A program made the translations under genes and the position numbers. A stretch of DNA of 64,000 nt, taken from the NCBI RefSeq assembly GCF_011764565.1, contig NZ_AP022871.1, positions 4,402,320 to 4,466,319 of the forward strand, given 5' to 3'. The notes under the pieces were generated by a model, which worked only from the letters and a program-made list of their open reading frames with translations, was not told where the DNA came from and ran no database searches. Shown one piece after another: positions 52,866-64,000 of this stretch. Source of the stretch: Phytohabitans suffuscus. Its GTDB lineage: Bacteria; Actinomycetota; Actinomycetes; Mycobacteriales; Micromonosporaceae. Numbering within the stretch: position 1 is the stretch's first letter; each line of letters opens with the position of its first letter.

Positions 52866-52926
52866 GCTCAGCGGTACAGGTAGTACGTTTTGGTGCCTCT
52901 ATTACGTATCACCTGTACCGCTGAGC
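52866..52926. repeat. Long inverted repeat over the methyltransferase gene end
   Basis: GCTCAGCGGTACAGGT and its exact complement (16 bp) flank 29 bases. The right arm encodes the last codons LSGTG of the methyltransferase, so the left arm repeats coding sequence in reverse. It could be a terminator or a rearrangement scar. There is no T-run. Confidence 0.6.
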
Positions 52927-54083
52927 GGGTGGCAGAGCAGTGCCGTCGGGGCGGCGGCGACCCGCGTCAGCACCAGCGTCGCTGCCGCTGGGCCGGACAG
53001 GCGGAGGGCGCGGCGGAGCTGGTCGGGGTCCAGGGCGGAGCCGCGCTTGAGGATCTCCAGCCGCCCGACACCCCGCTCGCGGAGCAGTGCTCTCAGGCGC
53101 TTGAGCGAGAACGGCAGCACCTCGTCAACCGCGAGGCAGCGGGCGAGGGTGGTGGGCGTGGGCGTGTCGGCGTAGACGTAGGCGATCTCCGGGTCGGCGA
53201 GGTGGCCGCCGACCGCCGTGGCGAACTCGGCCACCAGGTGCGCGCGGACCACCGCGCCGTCCGGGTCGTAGAGGTACGGTGTGACCGGCCCGACCGGGGC
53301 CTTCGCGTCGCCGGGGCCGGTGAGCTCGGTCGCCCCGAGCAGCGTGGCGCGGCGCGGCACCTCGGCGAGCGGCCCGCACCAGAACGCGGCCTCGACCACC
53401 TCGCCCCGCACGCTCACCCACTCCGCCTCCGCGCCGGGCGGTACCAGCGCGTGGTCGATCCCGGGCGCCAGCTTGAGCACGGTGCGCGGGACCCGCTCGG
53501 GCAGCGCGGCGACGAAGTCCCACGGAGGTGAGTAGGCCGCGGGGTCGAAGACCCGCCGCCCGTCCCGCCGCCGCGCCGGGTCGCAGAAGACCGCGTCCAC
53601 ACCGGACAGGGGCGCGGCGGTGGCGTCGCCGTGTGTCACGGTGATCCCGGCCAGCCCCAGCACCTCCGCGTTCGCGGCGGCCACCGCGGCGGTGCCCGGG
53701 TCGGCTTCCCACGCGTACACCTCGATGCCGGAACGCGCGGCGGCGATCGCGTCCGCGCCGATGCCGCAACCGAGGTCGGCGAGCGTGCGCACCCCCGCGG
53801 CGCGCAACCGGGCGGCGCGGCGCTCGGCCACCGCGGACCGGGTCGCCTGCTCCAGCCCGGCGCGGGTGAAGAACATCCGGTCGGCGTCCGCGCCGAACTT
53901 TCCGGCCGCCCGCCGCCGTAGCTCGGCCTGGGTGAGCGCGGCGGCGGCCAGGTCGGCGGGCACGCCGGCGGACCGGAGCGCCGAGGCCGCGGTCAGCGGG
54001 TCGCCGCCGGCCAGCTCGGCCGCCATGGCGATGGCCTTCACCCCTTCAGGGGTACGCAGCGCGGCGAGCCGTTCGGGATCCAC
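52902..54083 (-). CDS. Class I SAM-dependent methyltransferase with THUMP-like C-terminal domain
   Basis: 393 residues: an N-terminal helical domain, a Rossmann methyltransferase domain (TLADLGCGIGADAIAAARSG; DAVFCDPARRRDGRR as motif IV), and a C-terminal THUMP-like domain (KRLRALLRERGVGRLEILKRGS, then DPDQLRRALRL). The layout suggests RNA modification, but no target is established. It starts GTG. Confidence 0.82.
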   Translation of the reverse strand: MDPERLAALRTPEGVKAIAMAAELAGGDPLTAASALRSAGVPADLAAAALTQAELRRRAAGKFGADADRMFFTRAGLEQATRSAVAERRAARLRAAGVRTLADLGCGIGADAIAAARSGIEVYAWEADPGTAAVAAANAEVLGLAGITVTHGDATAAPLSGVDAVFCDPARRRDGRRVFDPAAYSPPWDFVAALPERVPRTVLKLAPGIDHALVPPGAEAEWVSVRGEVVEAAFWCGPLAEVPRRATLLGATELTGPGDAKAPVGPVTPYLYDPDGAVVRAHLVAEFATAVGGHLADPEIAYVYADTPTPTTLARCLAVDEVLPFSLKRLRALLRERGVGRLEILKRGSALDPDQLRRALRLSGPAAATLVLTRVAAAPTALLCHPLSGTGDT

Positions 54084-54110
54084 CGACTGATTGTCGGCCC
54101 CGCCGGGAGG

Positions 54111-54299
54111 TCAGCGGCCGGTGGGCTCGACCACGCTGTCGGGACCGGGGAAGACCAGGCTCTCGTGGCCGTCCGGGAAGCGGACGAGGTATGGCGGCTG
54201 GCCGTCGGTGCCCCTGACCTCGAGGATCTCGGCGATCCGGTCGCTGGTGCCGACAGAGTTGCTGTGCACGTGCAAGTGGTCGCCTACTGTGGCCTGCAT
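54111..54299 (-). CDS. DUF1918 protein
   Basis: A 62-residue small beta-rich protein (MQATVGDHLHVHS; YLVRFPDGHESLVFPGPDSVV), typical of DUF1918 in actinobacteria. The ATG at 54299 is chosen because GGAGG precedes it. Function unknown. Divergent from groES. Confidence 0.85.
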   Translation of the reverse strand: MQATVGDHLHVHSNSVGTSDRIAEILEVRGTDGQPPYLVRFPDGHESLVFPGPDSVVEPTGR

Positions 54300-54398
54300 A
54301 GCATCGCCTCCGCGCGGATGGGCTGCGGGGTGGTCCTCCTGACGATGCCGCAAGTCGCGCCGCCGCGCCATCGGTTCGGGGCACGCTGGCACTCTCCT

Positions 54399-54428
54399 TG
54401 ACGGAGTGCTAGCCACCGGCATAACCTG
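54399..54428 (+). promoter_or_regulatory. Promoter of groES-groEL
   Basis: TTGACG (54399-54404) and TAACCT (54423-54428) are spaced by 18 bases and directly precede the CIRCE element, as expected for the housekeeping sigma factor. Confidence 0.7.
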
Positions 54429-54433
54429 CGGGT

Positions 54434-54460
54434 TAGCACTCTCAAACTGAGGGTGCCAGC
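54434..54460 (+). promoter_or_regulatory. CIRCE element (HrcA operator)
   Basis: TTAGCACTC-N9-GGGTGCCAG matches the CIRCE consensus TTAGCACTC-N9-GAGTGCTAA perfectly on the left and at six of nine positions on the right. A further GAGTGCTA at 54405-54412 overlaps the promoter spacer and may pair with the left arm. HrcA should repress the operon until heat shock. Confidence 0.85.
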
Positions 54461-54578
54461 ACTCGGGCACGCCGGCACCCGCGACGACGGCACCGCCCGG
54501 TGGCATGAGGCAGGAGTAATACCGCCTCCCGGAGCGATCCGGGTGGCTACCAGACCAGTACCCCAGGAGGGTATGCCC

Positions 54579-54887
54579 GTGACTACCGCGACCAAGGTTG
54601 CGATCAAGCCGCTCGAGGACCGGATTCTGGTCCAGGCGAACGAGGCTGAGACCACCACGGCGTCGGGCATCGTGATCCCCGACACCGCCAAGGAGAAGCC
54701 GCAGGAGGGCACCGTCCTCGCTGTCGGCCCCGGCCGCGTCGACGACAAGGGCAACCGGATCCCGGTTGACGTCAGCGTCGGCGACACGGTCATCTACTCG
54801 AAGTACGGTGGCACCGAGGTCAAGTACGCAGGCGAGGAGTACCTGGTGCTCTCCGCCCGCGACGTCCTCGCCGTCATCGAGAAGTGA
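54579..54887 (+). CDS. groES: Co-chaperonin GroES
   Basis: A 102-residue GroES ([57 protein letters not shown]). The start is given as GTG 54579 because AGGAGG at 54565-54570 is 8 nt upstream; an ATG at 54573 is only 2 nt from it and would add two residues. In operon with groEL under CIRCE control. Confidence 0.96.
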   Translation: MTTATKVAIKPLEDRILVQANEAETTTASGIVIPDTAKEKPQEGTVLAVGPGRVDDKGNRIPVDVSVGDTVIYSKYGGTEVKYAGEEYLVLSARDVLAVIEK

Positions 54888-54957
54888 CTGACTGAAGCTG
54901 ATAATCGCCCCGGGCCGGCTCCATGCGGTCCGGGGCGTACCGCTTGGAGGGACATAG

Positions 54958-56613
<1,656 letters not shown>

Positions 56614-56632
56614 GGGTTCATTCGGGTTGACG

Positions 56633-56653
56633 GGGCGCTCCTTCGGGGCGCCC
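56633..56653 (+). terminator. Terminator hairpin after groEL
   Basis: GGGCGC/GCGCCC stem with a 9-base loop, 19 bases after the groEL stop. Confidence 0.5.
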
Positions 56654-56662
56654 ACGTCATTT

Positions 56663-56720
56663 ACCGGCGGCCCGATGTCTACGGGCGGCATTTAACCGGC
56701 GGCTCTGTATTACGGGCGGC
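56663..56720. repeat. Four direct repeats of AC(C/G)GGCGGC
   Basis: Copies at 56663, 56681, 56695 and 56712 alternate between ACCGGCGGC and ACGGGCGGC, each preceded by a T-rich base pair or two. They lie 47-104 bases before the molybdopterin oxidoreductase start and may be regulator sites. Confidence 0.45.
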
Positions 56721-56766
56721 TTACGGCTCCGCGCGTGGCCCCCGCCCGCGGGGCAGACTTGTCGCC

Positions 56767-58268
56767 ATGCGAAACGGCGTGCGCGGTGTGCTGGCGGGAG
56801 TCGCCGCGGCCGCGGTGGCCCTCGGGCTGGCGGAGTTCGTCGCGGTGTTCACGGGCTCCCGCTCGGCCCCGCTGGTGGCGGTCGGCGGGGTCGTCGTGGA
56901 CCACGTGCCCGAGCCGCTCAAGCAGTTCGCGATCGACACGTTCGGCACGCACGACAAGACCGCCCTGCTGACCGGCACGGTGGTGCTGCTGGCCGCGTTC
57001 GCCGCGCTCATCGGCTGGCTCGCGCTCCGCAACATCTGGTACGGCGTTGCCGGCATCGCCCTCTTCGGCGCGGTCGGCGTCGCGTCCGCCCTGAGCAGGC
57101 CGGACGCGGGTATCGAGGCCGCGGTGCCGTCGCTGCTCGGCGCGGCGGTGGCCGCCGCGGTGCTGTGGCGCCTGCTCGCGGCTCCCGCCGAGATCGGCGA
57201 CTCCGGTGACCGCCGGCGCTTCCTCACCGGCGTGGCCGTGGTGGCCGGCGCGGCTGCTCTGAGCGGGCTGGGCGGTCGGTGGCTGAGCACCCGGCGCACC
57301 GTCTCCGAGGCGCGCAGGGCGGTGCGGCTGCCGGTCCCGGCCAGCCCCGCGCCGCCCGTGCCCGCCGGGCCGAGCTGGACATCACCCAGCTCGCGCCGTA
57401 CGTCACCTCGAACCGCTCCTTCTACCGCATCGACACCGCGCTCGTGGTGCCGCAGGTGGACCCGCAGACGTGGACGCTGCGGATCCACGGGCGGGTACGC
57501 AACCCGATCACGCTCACCTTCGACCAGCTGCTGGCCCGGCCGATGGTCGAGCGGTACGTCACGCTCGCCTGCGTCTCCAACGAGGTGGGCGGCGACCTGA
57601 TCGGCAACGCGCGCTGGCTGGGCGTACCGGTGAAGGAGCTGCTCGACGAGGCGCAGCCGCTGGACGGCGCCGACCAGGTCGTGGGCCGCTCGGCGGACGG
57701 CTGGACCTGCGGCACGCCCACGGCGGTACTGCGCGACGGGCGCGACGCCCTGCTGGCGGTCGGCATGAACGGCGAGCCGCTGCCGATCCAGCACGGCTTC
57801 CCGGCGCGGATGGTGGTGCCGGGGCTGTACGGCTACGTGTCCGCGTGCAAGTGGGTCACCGAGTTGGAGCTGACCAGCTTCGCCGACTTCGACGCGTACT
57901 GGGTGCCGCGTGGCTGGTCGCCGATGGGACCGATCAAGACGCAGTCCCGGATCGACGCGCCCCGCTCGCGCAACAACCTCACCGCCGGTCCGGTGACGGT
58001 CGCCGGGGTGGCCTGGGCGCAGCACCGCGGCATCCGCAAGGTCGAGGTACGCGTCGACGGCGGGCCGTGGCAGGAGGCCGCCCTGGCCCGCTCGGTTTCG
58101 GTCGACACGTGGGTGCAGTGGTCGTGGCGGTGGGACGCGACGGAGGGCAGGCACCGGCTACAGGTGCGCGCCACCGATACGACCGGCGAGGTGCAGCCGG
58201 AGCAGGAGCGGCCGCCGGCCCCGGACGGTGCTACCGGATGGCACTCGGTCGACGTTGAGGTGGGATGA
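56767..58268 (+). CDS. Membrane-bound sulfite-oxidase-family molybdopterin oxidoreductase, apparent frameshift
   Basis: About 500 residues. Four or five membrane helices (1-180) precede a Tat-like RRRFLTGVAVVAGAAAL segment and the molybdopterin domain (YRIDTALVVPQVDPQTWTLR; TLACVSNEVGGDLIGNARW with the probable Mo-ligand cysteine; HGFPARMVVPGLYGYVSACKW), then a dimerisation domain (RKVEVRVDGGPWQEAALA). The frame changes between 57355 and 57372; restoring one base joins PPVPAG to AELDITQLAPYVTSN. Likely an extracytoplasmic oxidoreductase; the substrate is unknown. Confidence 0.85.
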
Positions 58269-58283
58269 GCGGGAGGCGCGAGG

Positions 58284-58703
58284 CTACGGGCCTTGACCAG
58301 GACGGCGCACGAGCGCCGAGCGACGGAGCTGGGTAGGCATAGCCGGCACGGACTTGTGCGGCTTGCCGAGCCGCGCCTCCAGCCGGGCGACGTCGACGCG
58401 TTGCTGGTGACGGTCGGCCAGGTCCTCCCAGCCGACCGCGAGCAGCCGCAGCCGCTCGGACTCGCTGAAGCCGCCCCACACGCCGTACGGCTCGCGGACC
58501 GACAGCGCGTGCGCCGCGCACTCCGCCCGTACCGGGCAGTCGTGGCAGAAGGACTTCGCCTTCGCCTCACGCCGGTTGCGCGACGAACCGCGCTCGCCGT
58601 CAGGGTGGAAGAACTGTGCGCTGTCCCTGCCCCGACAGGCGCCCAGCCGCTGCCAGTCCCAGATGTCGGCGATGGGACCGGGCAGTCTGCTCACGTTCGA
58701 CAT
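58284..58703 (-). CDS. whiD: WhiB-family regulator WhiD
   Basis: 139 residues with four cluster cysteines, C23, C53, C56 and C62 (ACRGRDS; CHDCPVRAEC), and the GVWGG turn at 74-78. The N terminus SRLPGPIADIWDWQ and FFHPDGERG match Streptomyces WhiD, and the divergent bldM-like gene and nearby guaB reproduce the whiD-bldM-guaB neighbourhood. It should hold a nitric-oxide- and oxygen-sensitive [4Fe-4S] cluster and control late sporulation with sigma factor. The ATG at 58703 is supported by GGAGGAGGG; the tail is longer than in WhiD. Confidence 0.85.
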   Translation of the reverse strand: MSNVSRLPGPIADIWDWQRLGACRGRDSAQFFHPDGERGSSRNRREAKAKSFCHDCPVRAECAAHALSVREPYGVWGGFSESERLRLLAVGWEDLADRHQQRVDVARLEARLGKPHKSVPAMPTQLRRSALVRRPGQGP

Positions 58704-58722
58704 CGACCCTCCTCCCACGAGG

Positions 58723-58770
58723 CGCTCCGGCCACGCGAATCACGAGCCGCTCCGGCCACGCGAATCACGA
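58723..58770. repeat. Two direct 23-bp repeats in the whiD/bldM intergenic region
   Basis: CGCTCCGGCCACGCGAATCACGA occurs at 58723-58745 and again at 58748-58770 without mismatch, a period of 25 bp. It starts 20 bases upstream of the whiD start, so it could be a regulator-binding tandem or a recent duplication. Confidence 0.7.
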
Positions 58771-58898
58771 ATTACCCGCGCGCGCTCGCAGGGAAACCGG
58801 CGTGTCTACTGTCGGGAACTTTCAACTTCTTTCGTCCGAAAGCCCGTAATGATCAGTTGGTTCCGTGGTCTCCTCCTCAGAGGAAGAGGAGGATCACA

Positions 58899-59758
58899 GT
58901 GCGTACCGTCCTCGTGTGTGTCCGGACACCGCTCGCGGCGCAGACCGTCGCATCCGCCGCCGCCCGTCTCGGGATGAGTGGCGTTGTGCGTACCGCCGTG
59001 TCGGAGACCGAAGCCCTACTCCGGCTGGCCGAGCGCCCCGCCGACATCATCCTCGCGGATACCGCGCTGACCAGGCGGGACAGCGTCGGCTTCACCCGCC
59101 GGGCCTTAGTACGGGCGCCCGGGGCGGTGATCATCCTCTTCGGCGCCGAAGACCCCCGGGTGGCGGCCGCCACGATCGCCGCCGGCGCGCGTGGTGTGCT
59201 GCGCGGTGGCGGTGACCACGACCTGGTGAGCATCGTGGCCAAAGCGCTGCTGCTCTGCCTGCCCGAACCCGCCCGCCCGGCCGCCGCCCGCCCCGCCGTG
59301 ACGCGGGCCGGCGAAGCGGTGGCAGTCGCCGGCGATCCCCCGCCGACCCGGCGATCCCCGCCGCCGGTGTCTCCGCCGCCCGCCCGACCAACGGCCCGCT
59401 CTCCCGCACCCAGCCGCCCTCGATGGTGCCGGTGCAGCGGGGCGACCAGCTCGACGTGGGCCCCGGTGGCCCCGGCCGCCCGCCCGGCGGGAGCCCGAAC
59501 ACCGGACCGAGCTGGCGGGTCGGACCCCGCACCGGCGACCGGCCCGAGGTGGTGGCCCGGCGCATGACCCTGACCGAGCGCGAGCTGCAGGTGCTGCGCG
59601 GCATGGCCGACGGCAAGAGCAACGCCGAGATCGGGCGCGAGCTCTTCGTCTCCGAGGACACCGTCAAGACCCACGCCCGGCGCCTGTTTCGCAAGCTCGG
59701 CGCCCGCGACCGCGCCCACGCCGTGGCAGCCGGCTTCAGAGCCGGCCTGGTGGCCTAG
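58899..59758 (+). CDS. BldM-like orphan response regulator, degenerate receiver, apparent frameshift
   Basis: The receiver-like domain has candidate phosphoacceptor D54 (IILADTALTRR), but the acidic pair near residue 8 is replaced by VCVRT, and the conserved lysine by LRGG, so normal phosphorylation is unlikely. A long Pro/Ala linker leads to a LuxR helix-turn-helix (LTERELQVLRGMADGKSNAE to KLGARDRAHAVAAGFRAGLV), very close to BldM. Around 59340 one base is missing in a C-run; restoring it turns GDPPPTRRSPPP into ADPAIPAAGVSAARPTNG and joins the domains. It starts GTG, with AGGAGG 6 nt upstream. It may form heterodimers, as BldM does with WhiI. Confidence 0.8.
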
Positions 59759-59776
59759 CCGTCGTACCCGGTCTGA

Positions 59777-61828
<2,052 letters not shown>

Positions 61829-61837
61829 GAGCGACCC

Positions 61838-62956
61838 GTGCGTGACGTGGTCGAGATCGGGTTGGGAAAGACCGCGCAGCGCGGATACCACCTCGACGAC
61901 ATTGCGATCGTGCCGAGCCGCCGCACGCGGGACGTCGACGACGTCTCCACGGGCTGGCAGCTCGACGCGTACCCCTTCGACATCCCGTGCGTGGCGCATC
62001 CGTCCGACGCGACGATGAGCCCGGCGACGGCCGTGGCCCTGGGCCGCCTGGGCGGGCTCGGCGTGCTCAACGTCGAGGGCCTGTGGACCCGCTACGAAGA
62101 CCCGACGAAGATCCTCGAAGAGCTGGCCTCCCTCGACGAGGAGGCGCCCGCGACGCGGCGGCTCCAGGAGGTGTACGCGGAGCCGATCCGGCCCGAGCTG
62201 ATCGCCGAGCGGGTCCGTGCGATCCGCGAGGGCGGGGTGACCGTGGCCGTGCGGGTCTCGCCGCAGCACACGCTCGCGCTCGCCCCGGTGATCCTCGACG
62301 CCGGCGTCGACATCCTCGTCATCCAGGGCACGCTGGTCTCCGCGGAGCACGTCTCCACGACGGACGAGCCGCTCAACCTCAAGGAGTTCATCGCCGACCT
62401 CGACCTGCCGGTGATCGCCGGCGGCTGCACCGACTACAAGACCGCGCTGCACCTCATGCGCACCGGCGCGGCCGGCGTGATCGTGGGCGTCGGCGCCGAC
62501 GAGTGGTCCACGACCGACACGGTGCTCGGCATCCGGGTGCCGATGGCCACCGCGATCGCCGACGCGGCGGCGGCCCGCCGTGACTACCTCGACGAGACCG
62601 GCGGGCGGTACGTGCACCTGATCGCGGACGGCGACATCCAGACCTCGGGCGACATCGCCAAGGCGCTGGGCTGCGGCGCCGACGCGGTGATGCTCGGCGA
62701 GCCGCTCTCGCTCAGCGAGAAGGCGCCGGGGATGGGCGCGTGGTGGCACTCCGCCGCCAGCCACCCCAAGCTGCCGCGCGGCGCCTTCGGCGTGGCCGAC
62801 GAGCCGCTGGGCCCGCTCGAAAAGGTGCTGTACGGGCCGTCCGACGCGCCGGACGGGCAGCTCAACCTCTTCGGCGGCCTCAAGCGGGCGATGGCCAAGT
62901 GCGGCTACCGCGACGTCAAGGAGTTCCAGCGGGTCGGCCTCGTACTCGACAGGTAG
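61838..62956 (+). CDS. guaB3: GuaB3-family IMP dehydrogenase-related protein
   Basis: A 372-residue IMPDH-fold barrel without CBS domains. Phosphate-binding parts persist ([22 protein letters not shown]), but the catalytic cysteine loop is replaced by VGVGADEWSTTDT, so it cannot do the IMPDH reaction by the usual mechanism. Members of this group in actinobacteria are often annotated IMPDH; the role is unsettled and may include GMP reduction or regulation. GTG start, AGGAG upstream, operon with guaB. Confidence 0.88.
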   Translation: MRDVVEIGLGKTAQRGYHLDDIAIVPSRRTRDVDDVSTGWQLDAYPFDIPCVAHPSDATMSPATAVALGRLGGLGVLNVEGLWTRYEDPTKILEELASLDEEAPATRRLQEVYAEPIRPELIAERVRAIREGGVTVAVRVSPQHTLALAPVILDAGVDILVIQGTLVSAEHVSTTDEPLNLKEFIADLDLPVIAGGCTDYKTALHLMRTGAAGVIVGVGADEWSTTDTVLGIRVPMATAIADAAAARRDYLDETGGRYVHLIADGDIQTSGDIAKALGCGADAVMLGEPLSLSEKAPGMGAWWHSAASHPKLPRGAFGVADEPLGPLEKVLYGPSDAPDGQLNLFGGLKRAMAKCGYRDVKEFQRVGLVLDR

Positions 62957-63035
62957 CGATGGCGCGGGTCGTCGCGGCGACCCGCGTCTGGAACACTTTC
63001 TTGTCGCTTTCGGCGCGAGAGAGGACGCTCCCTAC

Positions 63036-64000
63036 GTGAATCGCAGGATCCTGGCCGCCACGCTCGTCGCGGCGCTGACGCTTGCCGGCTGCACCGACTC
63101 CGCACCGGATCCCTCGGCGCGGTCCGGGTCGCCGCCGGCGGCCGAGCCCGACTTCCGGCCCGGCGAGGAGGGACTCGGCGACCCGTACTTCCCGACGTAC
63201 GGCAATGGCGGCTACGACGTGCGCCACTACAAGCTCGTCGTGAAGTACGACCCGAGCACCGACGAGCTCACCGGCACCGCCACGATCACGGCGGCCGCCA
63301 CCCAGGACCTGTCCAGCTTCAACCTCGACTTCGTCGGCCTCTCCGTCGGTTCCGTCAAGGTCAACGGCGCCGGTGCCACCGAAAAGCGCGAGGACGCCGA
63401 GCTGGTGATCACGCCGTCCGGCGGGATCGCCAAGGACGCGGAGTTCACCGTCGAGATCGGATACTCGGGCAAGCCGCAGGCGATCCAGAGCCCCGACTTC
63501 GGCGAGGGCGGCTTCCTGCACACCGCGGACGGCGCGATCGCGCTCGGCCAGCCCGAGTCGGCGAGCACCTGGTTTCCGGTCAACGACCACCCGATCGACA
63601 AGGCCACGTACGACGTCGAGGCCACCGTGCCGGAAGGGCTGAGCGCGCTCAGCAACGGCGTCCCCGGCGGCAGCACCGACTCCGGCGGCTGGACCACGTG
63701 GAAGTGGTCGGAGAAGGTGCCGATGGCCAGCTACCTGGCCTTCCTGGTCGTCGGCAAGTTCCGGGTGGAGACCGGCGAGCACAAGGGCCGGCCGATCTTC
63801 ACCGCGATCCAGTCGTCGCTGCGGCCGGGCGGGCCGGCCGACCAGGCGATGGCGCAGACCGTCCGGATCGCCGACTTCCTGGAGACCCAGTTCGGCCCGT
63901 ACCCGTTCGAGGCGTACGGCGGCGTGGTGGTCGACGACGACCGCATCCGGTACGCGCTGGAGACCCAGTCACGGCCGGTCTACGGCAGCGTCTTCTTCAG
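63036..64000 (+). CDS. M1-family metallopeptidase lipoprotein, cut by the window end
   Basis: The first 321 or so residues: signal peptide with lipobox LAGC (Cys19), a linker, then the M1 N-terminal beta domain (GLGDPYFPTYGNGGYDVRHYKL; TATITAAATQDLSSFNLDF) and the start of the catalytic domain, with RYALETQSRPVY in place of the GAMEN exopeptidase motif, as usual in actinobacterial homologues. The zinc motif HExxH would lie beyond the window. It starts GTG. Likely an extracellular aminopeptidase. Confidence 0.88.
   Translation, partial: MNRRILAATLVAALTLAGCTDSAPDPSARSGSPPAAEPDFRPGEEGLGDPYFPTYGNGGYDVRHYKLVVKYDPSTDELTGTATITAAATQDLSSFNLDFVGLSVGSVKVNGAGATEKREDAELVITPSGGIAKDAEFTVEIGYSGKPQAIQSPDFGEGGFLHTADGAIALGQPESASTWFPVNDHPIDKATYDVEATVPEGLSALSNGVPGGSTDSGGWTTWKWSEKVPMASYLAFLVVGKFRVETGEHKGRPIFTAIQSSLRPGGPADQAMAQTVRIADFLETQFGPYPFEAYGGVVVDDDRIRYALETQSRPVYGSVFF

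Overview
The window is very GC-rich DNA with dense genes, many GTG starts, stop/start overlaps, a whiD-bldM pair, a conservon-type signalling operon and an NnaR-type nitrite regulator. Together these indicate an actinomycete, most likely of the Micromonosporaceae. This rests on reading the proteins; no database search was run.

Layout. 1-9 kb: a probable ThiC tail, an O-methyltransferase, a membrane protein, an NMT1/SsuA-type ABC uptake system (ATPase, lipoprotein, permease) with an LLM flavin oxidoreductase, and a lone branched-chain-type binding lipoprotein. 9.5-14.2 kb: a four-gene conservon (nitrate-sensing-type histidine kinase, Roadblock protein, DUF742 protein, small GTPase). 14.4-23.2 kb: a nitrite assimilation block (nnaR, nirD, nirB, narK). 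Its nitrate reductase survives only as a deleted remnant, and it is interrupted by a four-gene Roadblock-type array and a MazEF-like toxin-antitoxin pair. 23.4-39.5 kb: conserved housekeeping (rplM-rpsI-glmM, glmS, acpS, nnrD, alr, hydrolase, tsaE, ung, tsaB, rimI, tsaD), with a Phd/PIN toxin-antitoxin pair between ung and tsaB. 39.5-54 kb: accessory genes lying between tsaD and groES: a binding-protein/VWA protein divergent from a membrane Ser/Thr kinase, a heterodimeric ABC exporter, a sugar ABC operon with a ROK regulator, and smaller genes. 54.1-64 kb: CIRCE-controlled groES-groEL, a membrane molybdopterin oxidoreductase, the divergent developmental pair whiD/bldM-like, a DUF5319 gene, guaB, guaB3 and the start of an M1 peptidase lipoprotein.

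Two features cut across the window. First, nine genes are split by ten apparent frameshifts, and in every case the change of frame equals one missing base, usually in a G or C run. This points to sequence error rather than gene decay, so these genes are annotated as single genes. Second, at least eleven genes have a TANNNT box ending 6-7 nt before the start codon, the pattern of leaderless transcripts.

The most interesting biology is the Roadblock array without its own GTPase inside the nitrite locus, the nitrate reductase remnant, a palindromic mobile-element relic with a second partial copy before acpS, the paired degenerate ATPase sites of the exporter, and a 23-bp tandem repeat in the whiD/bldM promoter region.
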